This document shows, piece after piece, positions 7,902 through 15,491 of a stretch of DNA of 33,185 nt. Numbering within the stretch: the stretch's first letter is position 1; the number at the start of each line of letters is the position of its first letter. This DNA comes from Chloroflexota bacterium. GTDB lineage: Bacteria > Chloroflexota > UBA4733. A program made the position numbers and the translations under genes. The notes under the pieces were generated by a model. That model saw only the letters and a program-made list of their open reading frames with translations, did no database searches and had not been told where the DNA came from. The stretch is taken from assembly GCA_023489405.1 (NCBI GenBank), contig JAMDCW010000050.1:6818-40002 (forward strand). Direction: 5' to 3'.

Positions 7902-8198
7902 GTGAAGCTCGTAACGGTTATCACATACCCGGATGATGCAGCGACATTGATTGAGACTTTACGCCAATCAGATTTTCGTTCTACTCGTCTAGACACTGCT
8001 GGGGGCTTCTTGAAACGTGGTAATGCCACTGTCTTTATCGGTGTTGATAATGATCAAGTCGATGAAGTCCTGCGCATCATTCAAGAGACGTGTAAGCCCC
8101 ACACAGTCAATTCCTCTTCTGATCGTGCAGCGCGATCTGTCCGAACCTCGGCCGCAACTGTCATGGTCCTCAATGTTAGCCGTTTCGAACGGCTATAA
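7902..8198 (+). CDS. PII-like cyclic-di-AMP receptor (DarA/PstA family)
   Basis: The 98-residue product has the DarA/PstA pattern: a short first strand (VKLVTVITYPDDAATLI), then FRSTRLDTAGGFLKRGNATV and IGVDNDQVDEVLRIIQETC. The GGFL-x-x-GN loop is the ligand-binding signature of this family. These trimeric cytosolic proteins bind c-di-AMP, a messenger tied to cell wall and osmotic control. The frame is open from 7842, but GTG 7902 is the better start: it has AGGA eight bases upstream and the family begins exactly there. The location upstream of a MraY-like transferase gene suggests, but does not prove, a link between c-di-AMP and envelope synthesis. Confidence 0.85.
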   Translation: MKLVTVITYPDDAATLIETLRQSDFRSTRLDTAGGFLKRGNATVFIGVDNDQVDEVLRIIQETCKPHTVNSSSDRAARSVRTSAATVMVLNVSRFERL

Positions 8199-8218
8199 GC
8201 GGAGAGGGGAGACGAGCA

Positions 8219-8623
8219 ATGGAAAAGACAAAAGTAATCCAGCTTACCGAAAGTGATTGCTGGGCGGTTGATTATCTCATTCGACACACCTGGAAAGATG
8301 ACGAGGGACCGTCAGGGGTTGCGAAAGGGTTATTGATCAAGGTCTTTAGCCTACTCAAGGAATTTGAAGCTGGCTCTCGTTCACCAACGCTTCCTGTCGC
8401 ATTGACAGAACGTGAATGTTGGTGTATTGATTTCAATATTCGACATGATCTAACGATGGGGCATGAACCTGTTGGTAAACACATCCTCTTACAGGTATTC
8501 GGTCTTATTCTCGAGTTTCAGAATGAGCAGGCGACCGAGGATTCTTTGCGAGGTGTAAATTTCATTCACCGCCCCGCCACAAATAACTTAGATACTCCTT
8601 ATGGCGATAGCACTGATCATTAG
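8219..8623 (+). CDS. Small protein made of two tandem 40-residue repeats
   Basis: The 134-residue protein contains the same unit twice: LTESDCWAVDYLIRH (residues 9-23) and LTERECWCIDFNIRH (62-76). Each is followed by an acidic or polar stretch and a helix, KGLLIKVFSLLKEFE and KHILLQVFGLILEFQ. The unit pattern is LTExxCWxxDxxIRH. The spaced Cys and His raise the possibility of metal binding, but no known motif is met. The last 30 residues look disordered. The start has GGGGAG well placed. The gene lies 20 bases after the c-di-AMP receptor and 19 before the MraY-like gene, so it is probably co-transcribed. The family is not recognised. Confidence 0.75.
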   Translation: MEKTKVIQLTESDCWAVDYLIRHTWKDDEGPSGVAKGLLIKVFSLLKEFEAGSRSPTLPVALTERECWCIDFNIRHDLTMGHEPVGKHILLQVFGLILEFQNEQATEDSLRGVNFIHRPATNNLDTPYGDSTDH

Positions 8624-8642
8624 CTCATAGTAGCAGCGACGC

Positions 8643-10316
8643 GTGAGTCATAACGCTATATCACCATGGTGGCCTTTCTTATTAGGGTGTCTGAGCGCTC
8701 TGTGCGGTTCGTTCGGTGGTCTTCTCGCTTTGCGCCTATTTCCTGATTTTCGCTCCCGCGAGAATAAATCTGGTGAGTATCGCCATGACGCGCATTTCCC
8801 TACACAGGTCAACTATCGCCTTCCTTCTGTTCTGGGTCCCGTCGTCACCCTTTGTGGGGCCTCCTTGTTTCTCGCCTCCGCATTCTACATACCTGTACTT
8901 CGCCGCCCTCTTCTCGTCATCGCTAGCGTACTCTTGGCGGAAGGCGTGCTTGGATGGGTTGACGACGTATGGAAGTCTCGCGGTGCAGGTCTTTCGGAGC
9001 GAGTACGGCTAGGTGCACAAGGCATCATCTTTATAGGGGTTGCCTCTGGCTTGTTCTGGTCCCAGGCTCCCTTGGCACAAGGCAGCCTGGGGAAACTATT
9101 CAGCGTGATCGGAGCAGTGATTTTCGTTCTCATTGTATTGTCTACAGGCTTCTCCGATGGAATTGATGGCCTCACTGGTAGCTTGACGTTTCTGAGCGGA
9201 ATAGGCTTCGTCGGGATTGGCATCTTTACTGGAAGCTTATTGCTACTGATAGAAAGCGCCATCCTCGTAGGAGTGAGCCTTGCCGTGCTCTTGCTCAATA
9301 TGCCATCGAACTGGACAAGAGGTAGCTCTGTGCACCGGCGTGCTCGGGCCTATATCGGCGATTGCGGCGCACTCATCCTTGGAACGCTCGTTGCTTTACC
9401 GCCTCTTCAAACAGGCAGCACGATATTCTTGCCTTTTATTTGTGCTGCCATAGCCGTGGAAGGTGGTAGCGTCTTCTTGCAGACAGGCGTCCTGACACCG
9501 CTCTATCGTCGCTGGGGACGGCTGAGCCGCTTCGCTCATGCGAAAACGTTCGTACCGCATGTCGAATATCCCCTCCCTTTTCTCGCCACTCCGTTTCATC
9601 ACCACTTCAATTTGCTCGGATGGAAACCTCTGACGGTTGTGCGCTTGCTCTGGTTCTTCCAGGCTCTGGGGATAACCTGGAGTGGTGTCATGCTGTTCGC
9701 TCCGGTAGAAGATCGTCCTGCCCTTTGGCTTTTTGGTATGGCTGGCTTAGTACTAGGGGTTTTTGCAATCGCTCTGTCGAGTAAGCGGATGATCGTGCGC
9801 GTCGAGTGTAGAGGGGCCCAGCAATGGCTAGTGATATCGCGAGGGAGTTTATTGCAAATTGGCCGCTGGCACTTGGAGCGCGAAGCCTTCCGATGCGAAC
9901 TGGCCTCGAACACGTCGAACGCTATGCTCTCTTACGTGGCTGTGATGCATCGCTATGATGCGTGGGCTTTTGCAGCCACTGCCGTGCTGCAGCAAGATCC
10001 ACGTCTCACTCTTGAGCTTGGTCAGCGTATTCGACCTCTGAGCATTATACTGCGCCCAGGTTTATCGCTCGCGCTGATTACCGCCGCCTATCACGAGTGC
10101 ATGCTGGATTCCCTTTTTGCAAGCTGGCGGCGAGCTTTGCGCGAAGTCTACCAAGAAGGACGCCTGGATGTCCTTCTCCAGGAGTGGAGCATGCTCCTTC
10201 ATCAACGAGGAGAAACCGCTCTTGCCGAAGCGGTAACTGCATATCAGACGACGTGTCCCGACACACTGGCCCGTGGATCATCGGTATTGAACGTGCCAGG
10301 ACGTACGGCTGTATGA
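8643..10316 (+). CDS. MraY/WecA-like phospho-sugar transferase with extra C-terminal domain
   Basis: About ten membrane segments cover residues 1-378. Every catalytic landmark of MraY-type polyprenyl-phosphate transferases is present: D107-D108 (GWVDDVWK), D172 and D175 (FSDGIDGLTG), D240 (YIGDCGAL) and the H319-H321 triplet in TPFHHHFNLLGW. The HHH loop places it nearer MraY than WecA. The substrate is therefore probably a UDP-activated muramoyl-type sugar moved to undecaprenyl phosphate, though the motif spacing is unusual and this need not be the housekeeping MraY. Residues 379-557 form an extra soluble domain, absent from ordinary MraY (about 320-360 residues). The GTG start has only a weak ribosome binding site. 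The stop overlaps the next gene by ATGA. Confidence 0.82.
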   Translation: MSHNAISPWWPFLLGCLSALCGSFGGLLALRLFPDFRSRENKSGEYRHDAHFPTQVNYRLPSVLGPVVTLCGASLFLASAFYIPVLRRPLLVIASVLLAEGVLGWVDDVWKSRGAGLSERVRLGAQGIIFIGVASGLFWSQAPLAQGSLGKLFSVIGAVIFVLIVLSTGFSDGIDGLTGSLTFLSGIGFVGIGIFTGSLLLLIESAILVGVSLAVLLLNMPSNWTRGSSVHRRARAYIGDCGALILGTLVALPPLQTGSTIFLPFICAAIAVEGGSVFLQTGVLTPLYRRWGRLSRFAHAKTFVPHVEYPLPFLATPFHHHFNLLGWKPLTVVRLLWFFQALGITWSGVMLFAPVEDRPALWLFGMAGLVLGVFAIALSSKRMIVRVECRGAQQWLVISRGSLLQIGRWHLEREAFRCELASNTSNAMLSYVAVMHRYDAWAFAATAVLQQDPRLTLELGQRIRPLSIILRPGLSLALITAAYHECMLDSLFASWRRALREVYQEGRLDVLLQEWSMLLHQRGETALAEAVTAYQTTCPDTLARGSSVLNVPGRTAV

Positions 10317-11377
10317 ACTCACCTCACTATGACGATCTTTCCCTTTTACTGTCGGATCCCCAGGTTGTACGCCTGCTCGGCATGCCTGGATCGCTTCAGC
10401 CCGATATCAAAGTCCTATCTTTAGGGAGGTTCTCGCGTAACGAAGTCTACCGGCTGACCGATCCTCAAAGTGAAAAGCCGGTGATCATAAAGATCGTGCG
10501 AAAAGGGACAGATCGGTTTTGGGAACACCATGTACGCCGTGAACATTGGATCCTCCGACTTCTGGAACAATGTGCACCGGAGCTCGCGCCTCATCCATAT
10601 GCCGTAGCGATCAATAGGGATTGGGGCGTGCTCTCGATGGAGATGTGTGCTGGCGATAACCTCGCTTACCTCTTGGAGAACGCATCCACTGTGCCGGCGC
10701 GTCAATCATTGCTAGCAGAAGCGCTTGGCGCATTAGCAATCCTGCACCGTATATTGCTGGAGAATAGCAAGATATTTGAGCGAGTCGTTTCTAGTATTGA
10801 GCTTGATGAAGTCACACCAGTCACGCTCCAGGCACGTTTTCATATTGCCCTACAACGCTTGTTTTCCACTTCGAAAGACTACATCGAGGTGCTCTGGCGT
10901 TCCCGTGGCGCCCTCACCGATGATCTATTCAGCGGTCAGGTCCAGGTCATTCACAATTCACTCGTACCATTGAATATTCTGAAAGAAGAAGAACAAGTTC
11001 GATTCATCGATTGGGAAACTGCAACCGTCGCCGCCCCCGAATGGGATCTCGCCGATCTGCTCTTCAATCCGTTCACTGCCCTACCGCCGGATGCTATCTT
11101 TGATCTCATTGCTCGTTCTTATCAAGGTCTATGGAATGCGCAGCGAACACTTGTTGCTGGGCTTTTGCGCTCTCTCGATTACGCGGCGAGCGCCACCCAA
11201 CAAGCAACGATTGCTGACAGTGACTACGCTGTGCGGTTAAAACAGCGCGCTGCCTGCTATCTTAACCACGCGCGGGAGCTTTGTTTCCAATGTGGTTGGG
11301 CTGTTCTGGGCGACTTTCTCGCTCGCGAGACTGCTCAAACACCTCAGTCAGATGGAAGTGTACCTCCCGCTCGCTGA
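10313..11377 (+). CDS. Aminoglycoside phosphotransferase-fold protein lacking the catalytic Asp
   Basis: This 354-residue protein resembles APH/choline kinase-type small-molecule kinases. It has an N-lobe Lys in PVIIKIVRKG and a C-lobe EWDLADLLFNP. The catalytic loop normally reads HGDxxxxN but here is HNSLVPLN (H214 to N221), so Ser216 stands in place of the catalytic Asp. The metal-binding Asp is kept (D233 in FIDWE). It may be a pseudokinase or use another base. ATG 10313 overlaps the MraY-like stop (ATGA) and is chosen over the long upstream extension, which only shadows that gene. Coupling suggests a joint role with the transferase, perhaps modifying or sensing its lipid-linked product. 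Confidence 0.75.
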   Translation: MNSPHYDDLSLLLSDPQVVRLLGMPGSLQPDIKVLSLGRFSRNEVYRLTDPQSEKPVIIKIVRKGTDRFWEHHVRREHWILRLLEQCAPELAPHPYAVAINRDWGVLSMEMCAGDNLAYLLENASTVPARQSLLAEALGALAILHRILLENSKIFERVVSSIELDEVTPVTLQARFHIALQRLFSTSKDYIEVLWRSRGALTDDLFSGQVQVIHNSLVPLNILKEEEQVRFIDWETATVAAPEWDLADLLFNPFTALPPDAIFDLIARSYQGLWNAQRTLVAGLLRSLDYAASATQQATIADSDYAVRLKQRAACYLNHARELCFQCGWAVLGDFLARETAQTPQSDGSVPPAR

Positions 11378-11450
11378 CTTGAGGCTCCTCAGTTATTGAG
11401 CGTATCATCACGGAGAGTGCGTCATCATTTGAAATTGAGGAAGTTTTCAT

Positions 11451-12272
11451 ATGACCGAGCGAGTCCTTCAACACGGAGAAATGCTAGCCCGCGATATAGC
11501 TAGCTATGAGGTGCCTAGGAGAACAGTTGCTTGCTGGTATCTTGGGCAGGCCTCAATAGTTCTGAAGTGTTCGGTGGGGATACTCCTCATCGACCCCTTT
11601 TTCAGTGAACATCCCGCGCGACTTTTCCCTCCACCATTACAGTGTAGCGAGATAGCTGATGTTACCTGGGTGTTATGTACCCATCATCATCTGGATCACC
11701 TTGATCCAGCTACCATAGGGCCACTCGCTCAGCGTTTCCCCTCGTGTCGTTTTGTGGTTCCTGAACCCCATATCCCGATAGCCATCACGTCTGGCGTCGC
11801 GATGGAGCGCCTCCATCCAGCAATAGTAGGTACATCAATCGAAGTTCCTGGCTTGAAGATCACTCCATTAAGAGCAAAGCATGAAGAGTTTGAAGTCAAC
11901 GAACGTGGCAATCATCTGTATGTTGGTTATATAGTCGAAGTTGACGGCTTACGCCTTTTTCATTCTGGAGATACCGTAGGATTTGATGGCCAAGCAGAAG
12001 ATCTCGTACCCTTCTCTCCCCACGTTGTCTTCCTCCCGATAAATGGCCGCGACTGGGTGCGCAATCGCCGCAACATCGCCGGCAATATGAACTATCGGGA
12101 GGCCCTAGATTTAGCGCACGCTGTGAAAGCCGGTGTAGTTGTTCCTCTTCACTACGATCTCTTCGGAGGGAATACCGAAAACCCGGTTTTCTTCGTCGAT
12201 CACCTCTACCGGACCTTTCCGGCACAAGCTTTCAAGATGCTTGCTGTTGGTGAACGTTTTCTCATTGGCTAG
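11451..12272 (+). CDS. UlaG-like metallo-beta-lactamase-fold hydrolase
   Basis: The 273-residue protein carries the metal-binding motif THHHLDH (H78, H80, D82, H83). A further metal ligand lies in FHSGDT, and the last His is in VVPLHYDLFGG. The N-terminal WYLGQASIVLKC and late NIAGNMNYREALDLA regions resemble L-ascorbate-6-phosphate lactonase (UlaG) and related sugar-lactone hydrolases. The true substrate is unknown. ATG 11451 has GAGGAAG upstream. It lies 73 bases after the kinase-like gene and may share its transcript. It is convergent with the second Gfo/Idh/MocA gene, which might be a functional partner in sugar metabolism. Confidence 0.8.
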   Translation: MTERVLQHGEMLARDIASYEVPRRTVACWYLGQASIVLKCSVGILLIDPFFSEHPARLFPPPLQCSEIADVTWVLCTHHHLDHLDPATIGPLAQRFPSCRFVVPEPHIPIAITSGVAMERLHPAIVGTSIEVPGLKITPLRAKHEEFEVNERGNHLYVGYIVEVDGLRLFHSGDTVGFDGQAEDLVPFSPHVVFLPINGRDWVRNRRNIAGNMNYREALDLAHAVKAGVVVPLHYDLFGGNTENPVFFVDHLYRTFPAQAFKMLAVGERFLIG

Positions 12273-12373
12273 TAGAGCAATTCTAATTGAACATCATACG
12301 TAGCTTCTGGGTCAGAGAGCTGTTAGCAGACTGTCACTGTCACGAGAAAAACTCTTGAAGCCGGTCTCCAGGG

Positions 12374-12394
12374 TAGCGCTGCTAGCGAGCGCTA
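12374..12394. terminator. Hairpin between convergent genes
   Basis: TAGCGCT (12374-12380) and AGCGCTA (12388-12394) form a seven-base perfect stem with a seven-base loop. The hairpin overlaps the oxidoreductase stop codon. There is no T-run on either side, so termination is only possible, not clear. Confidence 0.35.
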
Positions 12395-13464
12395 TCAATA
12401 TCCCAGGACATTGCTTCTCCGCGCACGAGGAATGATCGAATATCATAAGCACCAGGGTACTGTACTGGAACGTGTCCTTGCTCTACCAGTAGGTCAATCG
12501 GTGTAACCCGCGTGAGCAAAGGCATTGTGATAGCTTCATGGAGGCGAGTAGATTCATATACTGCTAATAGGGCTTCGAGCGTAGCTCTTGCTAGCGTCGC
12601 CTCACCCCGATATTCAGTTACTTTGCCGTTAAGCCAATCTAGTAATCCTTGTGCTTGGCCAGCAAATGGATCATTTTGCTCGATCTCGTATTGTTTCCAT
12701 CCCTGAGTCGATGCGTTCATGAGCTTGACGGTGTTTTCATCTATGATGATTGTTCCCTCGCTGCCATAAATGGTGAAGTTAATCGAGCCATACTTGGTCA
12801 GATCGCTCTCAATCAGAACTTGACATCCGTTAGAAAGCTGCATAAGACCCATACAAGCATCTTCAATCCGCATGGCTCGTTCATAACGGTCGGTTTTGCG
12901 CTCGATATTTCCTATGACCCGCTCTACCTTCGGGTCTCCGAGCACGAAGAGAAGCCCGTCGAGGGTATGGGTGCCCCAATTGAGCAGACCGTCGCGAATT
13001 TGTGACCAAGCTCGTTGTGGTGTGCCAATAGATCCATCTGCTACAAGCGCTCTCGCCAGTTCCCATCCACGATAGAATCGGCGCATGTGGCCAATTGCCA
13101 GTTTCACCTTGTTCCGCTTGGCAGCAACGATCATATTGTCAGCTTCTCCGAGGTTGACCGCCATTGGCTTTTCGCACAGGATCAGCTTTGGTGAATGAGC
13201 AGCGGCAGCAATAGTCATTTCGGCGTGCTGGCCATGCCATGAGCAAACGCTCACCACGTCGAGGTGCTCTCGGTCGAGCATTGCCCGAAAATCCAAGTAG
13301 CGGTGCGTTGGGTCGACGTTATGCTGATCCCCGAAGAGGTTCAACGCCTCACCGTTACTATCAGCGATGGCGACGATCTCGTATTCGGGATGGGCGCGGT
13401 ACCCTCGGGCGTGCGCTCGTGCAATTGACCCTGTGGCGATAATGCCGACACGGACTTTGTCCAT
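12382..13464 (-). CDS. Gfo/Idh/MocA family oxidoreductase
   Basis: The 360-residue protein starts with VRVGIIATGSIARAHARGY (Rossmann fold) and has ILCEKPMAVNLGEAD with the conserved Lys. A later motif, DGLLNWGTHTLDGLLFVLGD, supplies the catalytic-type His region. The C-terminal domain has the usual long sheet. It probably oxidises or reduces a sugar or inositol derivative with NAD(P). ATG 13464 has GAGGAG upstream, somewhat distant at about 13 bases. It is only distantly like the 2232-3236 protein and is transcribed alone, divergent from tatA. Confidence 0.88.
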   Translation of the reverse strand: MDKVRVGIIATGSIARAHARGYRAHPEYEIVAIADSNGEALNLFGDQHNVDPTHRYLDFRAMLDREHLDVVSVCSWHGQHAEMTIAAAAHSPKLILCEKPMAVNLGEADNMIVAAKRNKVKLAIGHMRRFYRGWELARALVADGSIGTPQRAWSQIRDGLLNWGTHTLDGLLFVLGDPKVERVIGNIERKTDRYERAMRIEDACMGLMQLSNGCQVLIESDLTKYGSINFTIYGSEGTIIIDENTVKLMNASTQGWKQYEIEQNDPFAGQAQGLLDWLNGKVTEYRGEATLARATLEALLAVYESTRLHEAITMPLLTRVTPIDLLVEQGHVPVQYPGAYDIRSFLVRGEAMSWDIDSAR

Positions 13465-13608
13465 AATTAATAATCCACTCCTCTTTTATAAATCAGTACC
13501 TCTACATGCTGAGGATAGCAACTCGTGCCGCAGAACACTAGGTAGGATTTGTAAGTGCTGGTATTCTGTTTTACATAGCGTGTGTATGGCGCTTAGTGCG
13601 GGGGAAAC

Positions 13609-13797
13609 ATGTTTGGTATTGGGCGGCTTCCAGAGCTCATTATTCTTTTGATCGTTATCTTGCTCATCATCGGTCCGGGTAAGCTGCCATCACTGGGGCG
13701 CGGTCTTGGCGAGATGATTCGAGGTTTTCGCCAAGAGGCGGAGACCGACACCGCGAAGAAGCATGATGGTAGCTCAGAGCCGTCTCCTAAGTCGTAG
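13609..13797 (+). CDS. tatA: Twin-arginine translocase subunit TatA/TatE
   Basis: The 62-residue protein has one membrane helix (LPELIILLIVILLIIGP) with the usual Glu at position 9. The hinge GPGKLPSLGRGLGEMIRGF begins the amphipathic helix, and a polar tail follows. This is the pore-forming component for folded protein export. ATG 13609 follows GGGGGAAAC. No tatC is visible, so the other subunit must be elsewhere. It stands directly before rpmE. Confidence 0.93.
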   Translation: MFGIGRLPELIILLIVILLIIGPGKLPSLGRGLGEMIRGFRQEAETDTAKKHDGSSEPSPKS

Positions 13798-13878
13798 GAT
13801 ACTGCCAGGACATTTCACGAACATAGCTCGAGAGCACGGCGTGTTCTGAGCGTGCAATGGACAGAAGGTGATAGAAAC

Positions 13879-14097
13879 GTGAAAGAGAAGATACATCCTA
13901 AATACATCGAAGCGACGGTTACCTGTGTCTGCGGTAATACGTGGAAAACTCGATCGACGAAACCACAGATTCATGTTGAGGTGTGCTCGAACTGCCATCC
14001 ATTCTATACAGGAACACAACGTATTGTTGATACCGCTGGTCAGGTGGAACGGTTCCGCCGTCGTTACAGCCTCGCTGGTTCGGATACTGCTCAATAG
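13879..14097 (+). CDS. rpmE: 50S ribosomal protein L31 (zinc-binding form)
   Basis: The 72-residue product has the L31 start KEKIHPKYIEATVTC and the CSNCHPFYTG motif. Four cysteines (CVC and CSNC) mark the zinc-containing form. The frame is open from 13852, but GTG 13879 matches the family start and has AAGGTG upstream. The rpmE-prfA-prmC order is common in bacteria. A strong terminator directly follows. Confidence 0.95.
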   Translation: MKEKIHPKYIEATVTCVCGNTWKTRSTKPQIHVEVCSNCHPFYTGTQRIVDTAGQVERFRRRYSLAGSDTAQ

Positions 14098-14108
14098 TGT
14101 TCGGTTTG

Positions 14109-14147
14109 AGGAGGAGCTCCCATCACCAGGGACTCCTCCTTTTGTTG
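14109..14147 (+). terminator. Rho-independent terminator after rpmE
   Basis: AGGAGGAG (14109-14116) pairs with CTCCTCCT (14133-14140), continued inward by TCCC/GGGA with a one-base bulge, and is followed by TTTGTTG. It separates rpmE from prfA. The stem and the T-rich tail are both clear. Confidence 0.85.
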
Positions 14148-14233
14148 TGTTCTGAATCGAGAGAAATTCTCTGCTGCTATTGAGGCGGCGTCGTACTCGA
14201 CGTAGCAAATTGTGGTAAATGGTGGAGGCAGGC

Positions 14234-15322
14234 ATGTTTGAGAAACTAGCTGGGGTTGAAGAGCGTTTTGTAAAACTTGAGGCTCTCTTGGCGGATCCTG
14301 AAGTGGTGACGCAGCCGGCGCTGCTGCAACGCTATGCGCAAGAACATGCACAGCTCGAAGAGATTGTTACGACGTACCGAATGTACCGTCAAGCTCAAGA
14401 GTCGATCCGTACCTATCGGGAAATGTTACGCGATATCACGCTAGAGTTTGAATATCAAGAGCTTGCCCGCGAAGAACTGGTCCATAGCGAATCTGAAGAG
14501 GCCATCCTGCGCGAAAAGCTGCGCCGGTTATTGCTGCCACACGATCCCAACGATGAAAAGAACGTTATTATCGAGGTTCGTGCTGGCGCTGGAGGTGATG
14601 AGGCCGGCCTATTCGCCGCAGATCTCTTCAGAATGTATACCCGCTATGCTGAACGTCAAGGGTGGAACGTAGAAATCATCAGTGGCAATGAAAATGGCAT
14701 TGGCTCATTTCGGGAAGTTGTCTTCAAGGTCAATGGCCGTGGCGCCTATAGCCGGATGAAATATGAGAGTGGCGTACACCGTGTACAGCGCGTGCCGGTG
14801 ACAGAGGCGTCAGGAAGGATCCATACCTCTACAGCTACAGTTGCGGTGCTTCCAGAAGCCGAAGAAGTCGATGTAGACATTAATCCGGAAGATCTGCGGA
14901 TTGACGTATATCGCTCCACTGGACATGGTGGCCAGAGCGTCAACACTACAGATTCAGCGGTACGGATTACTCACTTGCCCACAGGGTTAGTGGTAACGTG
15001 CCAGGATGAAAAGTCTCAGCTCAAGAATAAAGCCAAGGCGCTCATGGTCCTGCGCTCGCGCCTCTATAACCTGGAGCTACAGCGGCGCCAGATGGAGGAG
15101 TCTGCCGCGCGACGTTCTCAAGTTGGCTCCGGTGATCGCAGCGAAAAAATCCGTACGTATAATGTGCCTCAGGATCGAGTGACGGATCACCGCATCAACC
15201 TCACTGTACATAGACTGCCGGATGTGATGGATGGCAATCTCGATCCGCTTATCGATGCTCTGATCGCTGTCGACCAAGCTGAGCGCCTCCAAGCTGAACA
15301 CTACCAAGAAGAAGTTGCTTAG
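14234..15322 (+). CDS. prfA: Peptide chain release factor 1
   Basis: RF1 reads UAA and UAG and triggers peptide release. The codon-recognition motif PxT appears as PVT in VQRVPVTEASGRIHTS, the RF1 rather than RF2 type. The GGQ motif (STGHGGQSVNTTDSA) is at residues 232-234, where the Gln is methylated by PrmC. ATG 14234 follows GGAGG and gives 362 residues, the normal length. ATG 14219 is in frame but lacks such a site. prmC, its modifying enzyme, is the next recognised gene. Confidence 0.96.
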   Translation: MFEKLAGVEERFVKLEALLADPEVVTQPALLQRYAQEHAQLEEIVTTYRMYRQAQESIRTYREMLRDITLEFEYQELAREELVHSESEEAILREKLRRLLLPHDPNDEKNVIIEVRAGAGGDEAGLFAADLFRMYTRYAERQGWNVEIISGNENGIGSFREVVFKVNGRGAYSRMKYESGVHRVQRVPVTEASGRIHTSTATVAVLPEAEEVDVDINPEDLRIDVYRSTGHGGQSVNTTDSAVRITHLPTGLVVTCQDEKSQLKNKAKALMVLRSRLYNLELQRRQMEESAARRSQVGSGDRSEKIRTYNVPQDRVTDHRINLTVHRLPDVMDGNLDPLIDALIAVDQAERLQAEHYQEEVA

Positions 15323-15347
15323 TCTGAACTATTCGCGGAGGCGAAGT

Positions 15348-15437
15348 ATGGCACCGGTTGCCGCCCACGTCTCCCGCCCTTCTCCATTAGGGTGGGGGAG
15401 GCGGGTACGGCCATTCTCCCCAGTGCCGGCGGCGTGA
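15348..15437 (+). CDS. Possible 29-residue peptide between prfA and prmC
   Basis: ATG 15348 is placed six bases after a perfect GGAGG (15337-15341), and the frame runs to TGA at 15435-15437. The peptide is rich in Pro, Arg and Ala with one Trp (for example SPLGWGRRVRPFSPVPAA). It spans a GC-rich hairpin region, so it could be a leader peptide affecting prmC, or the ORF could be chance. No homologue is known to me. Confidence 0.3.
   Translation: MAPVAAHVSRPSPLGWGRRVRPFSPVPAA
15373..15405 (+). promoter_or_regulatory. GC-rich hairpin inside the prfA-prmC gap
   Basis: CCCGCC (15373-15378) pairs with GGCGGG (15400-15405). A competing pairing, CTCCC (15371-15375) with GGGAG (15396-15400) plus CCCT (15377-15380) with AGGG (15389-15392), uses the same bases. 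No T-run follows, so it is not a standard terminator. Confidence 0.4.
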
Positions 15438-15491
15438 GGACTGGTGAATAATCCGGATTAGTGTACGTACCCTACCTCTAGGAACGTGTTT

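Noticed and set aside
10097..10312. N-terminal extension of the APH-like protein
   Set aside because: These 72 residues lie fully inside the MraY-like gene in another frame. The ATG at 10313 overlaps that gene's stop in the usual ATGA manner and begins the kinase-like sequence.
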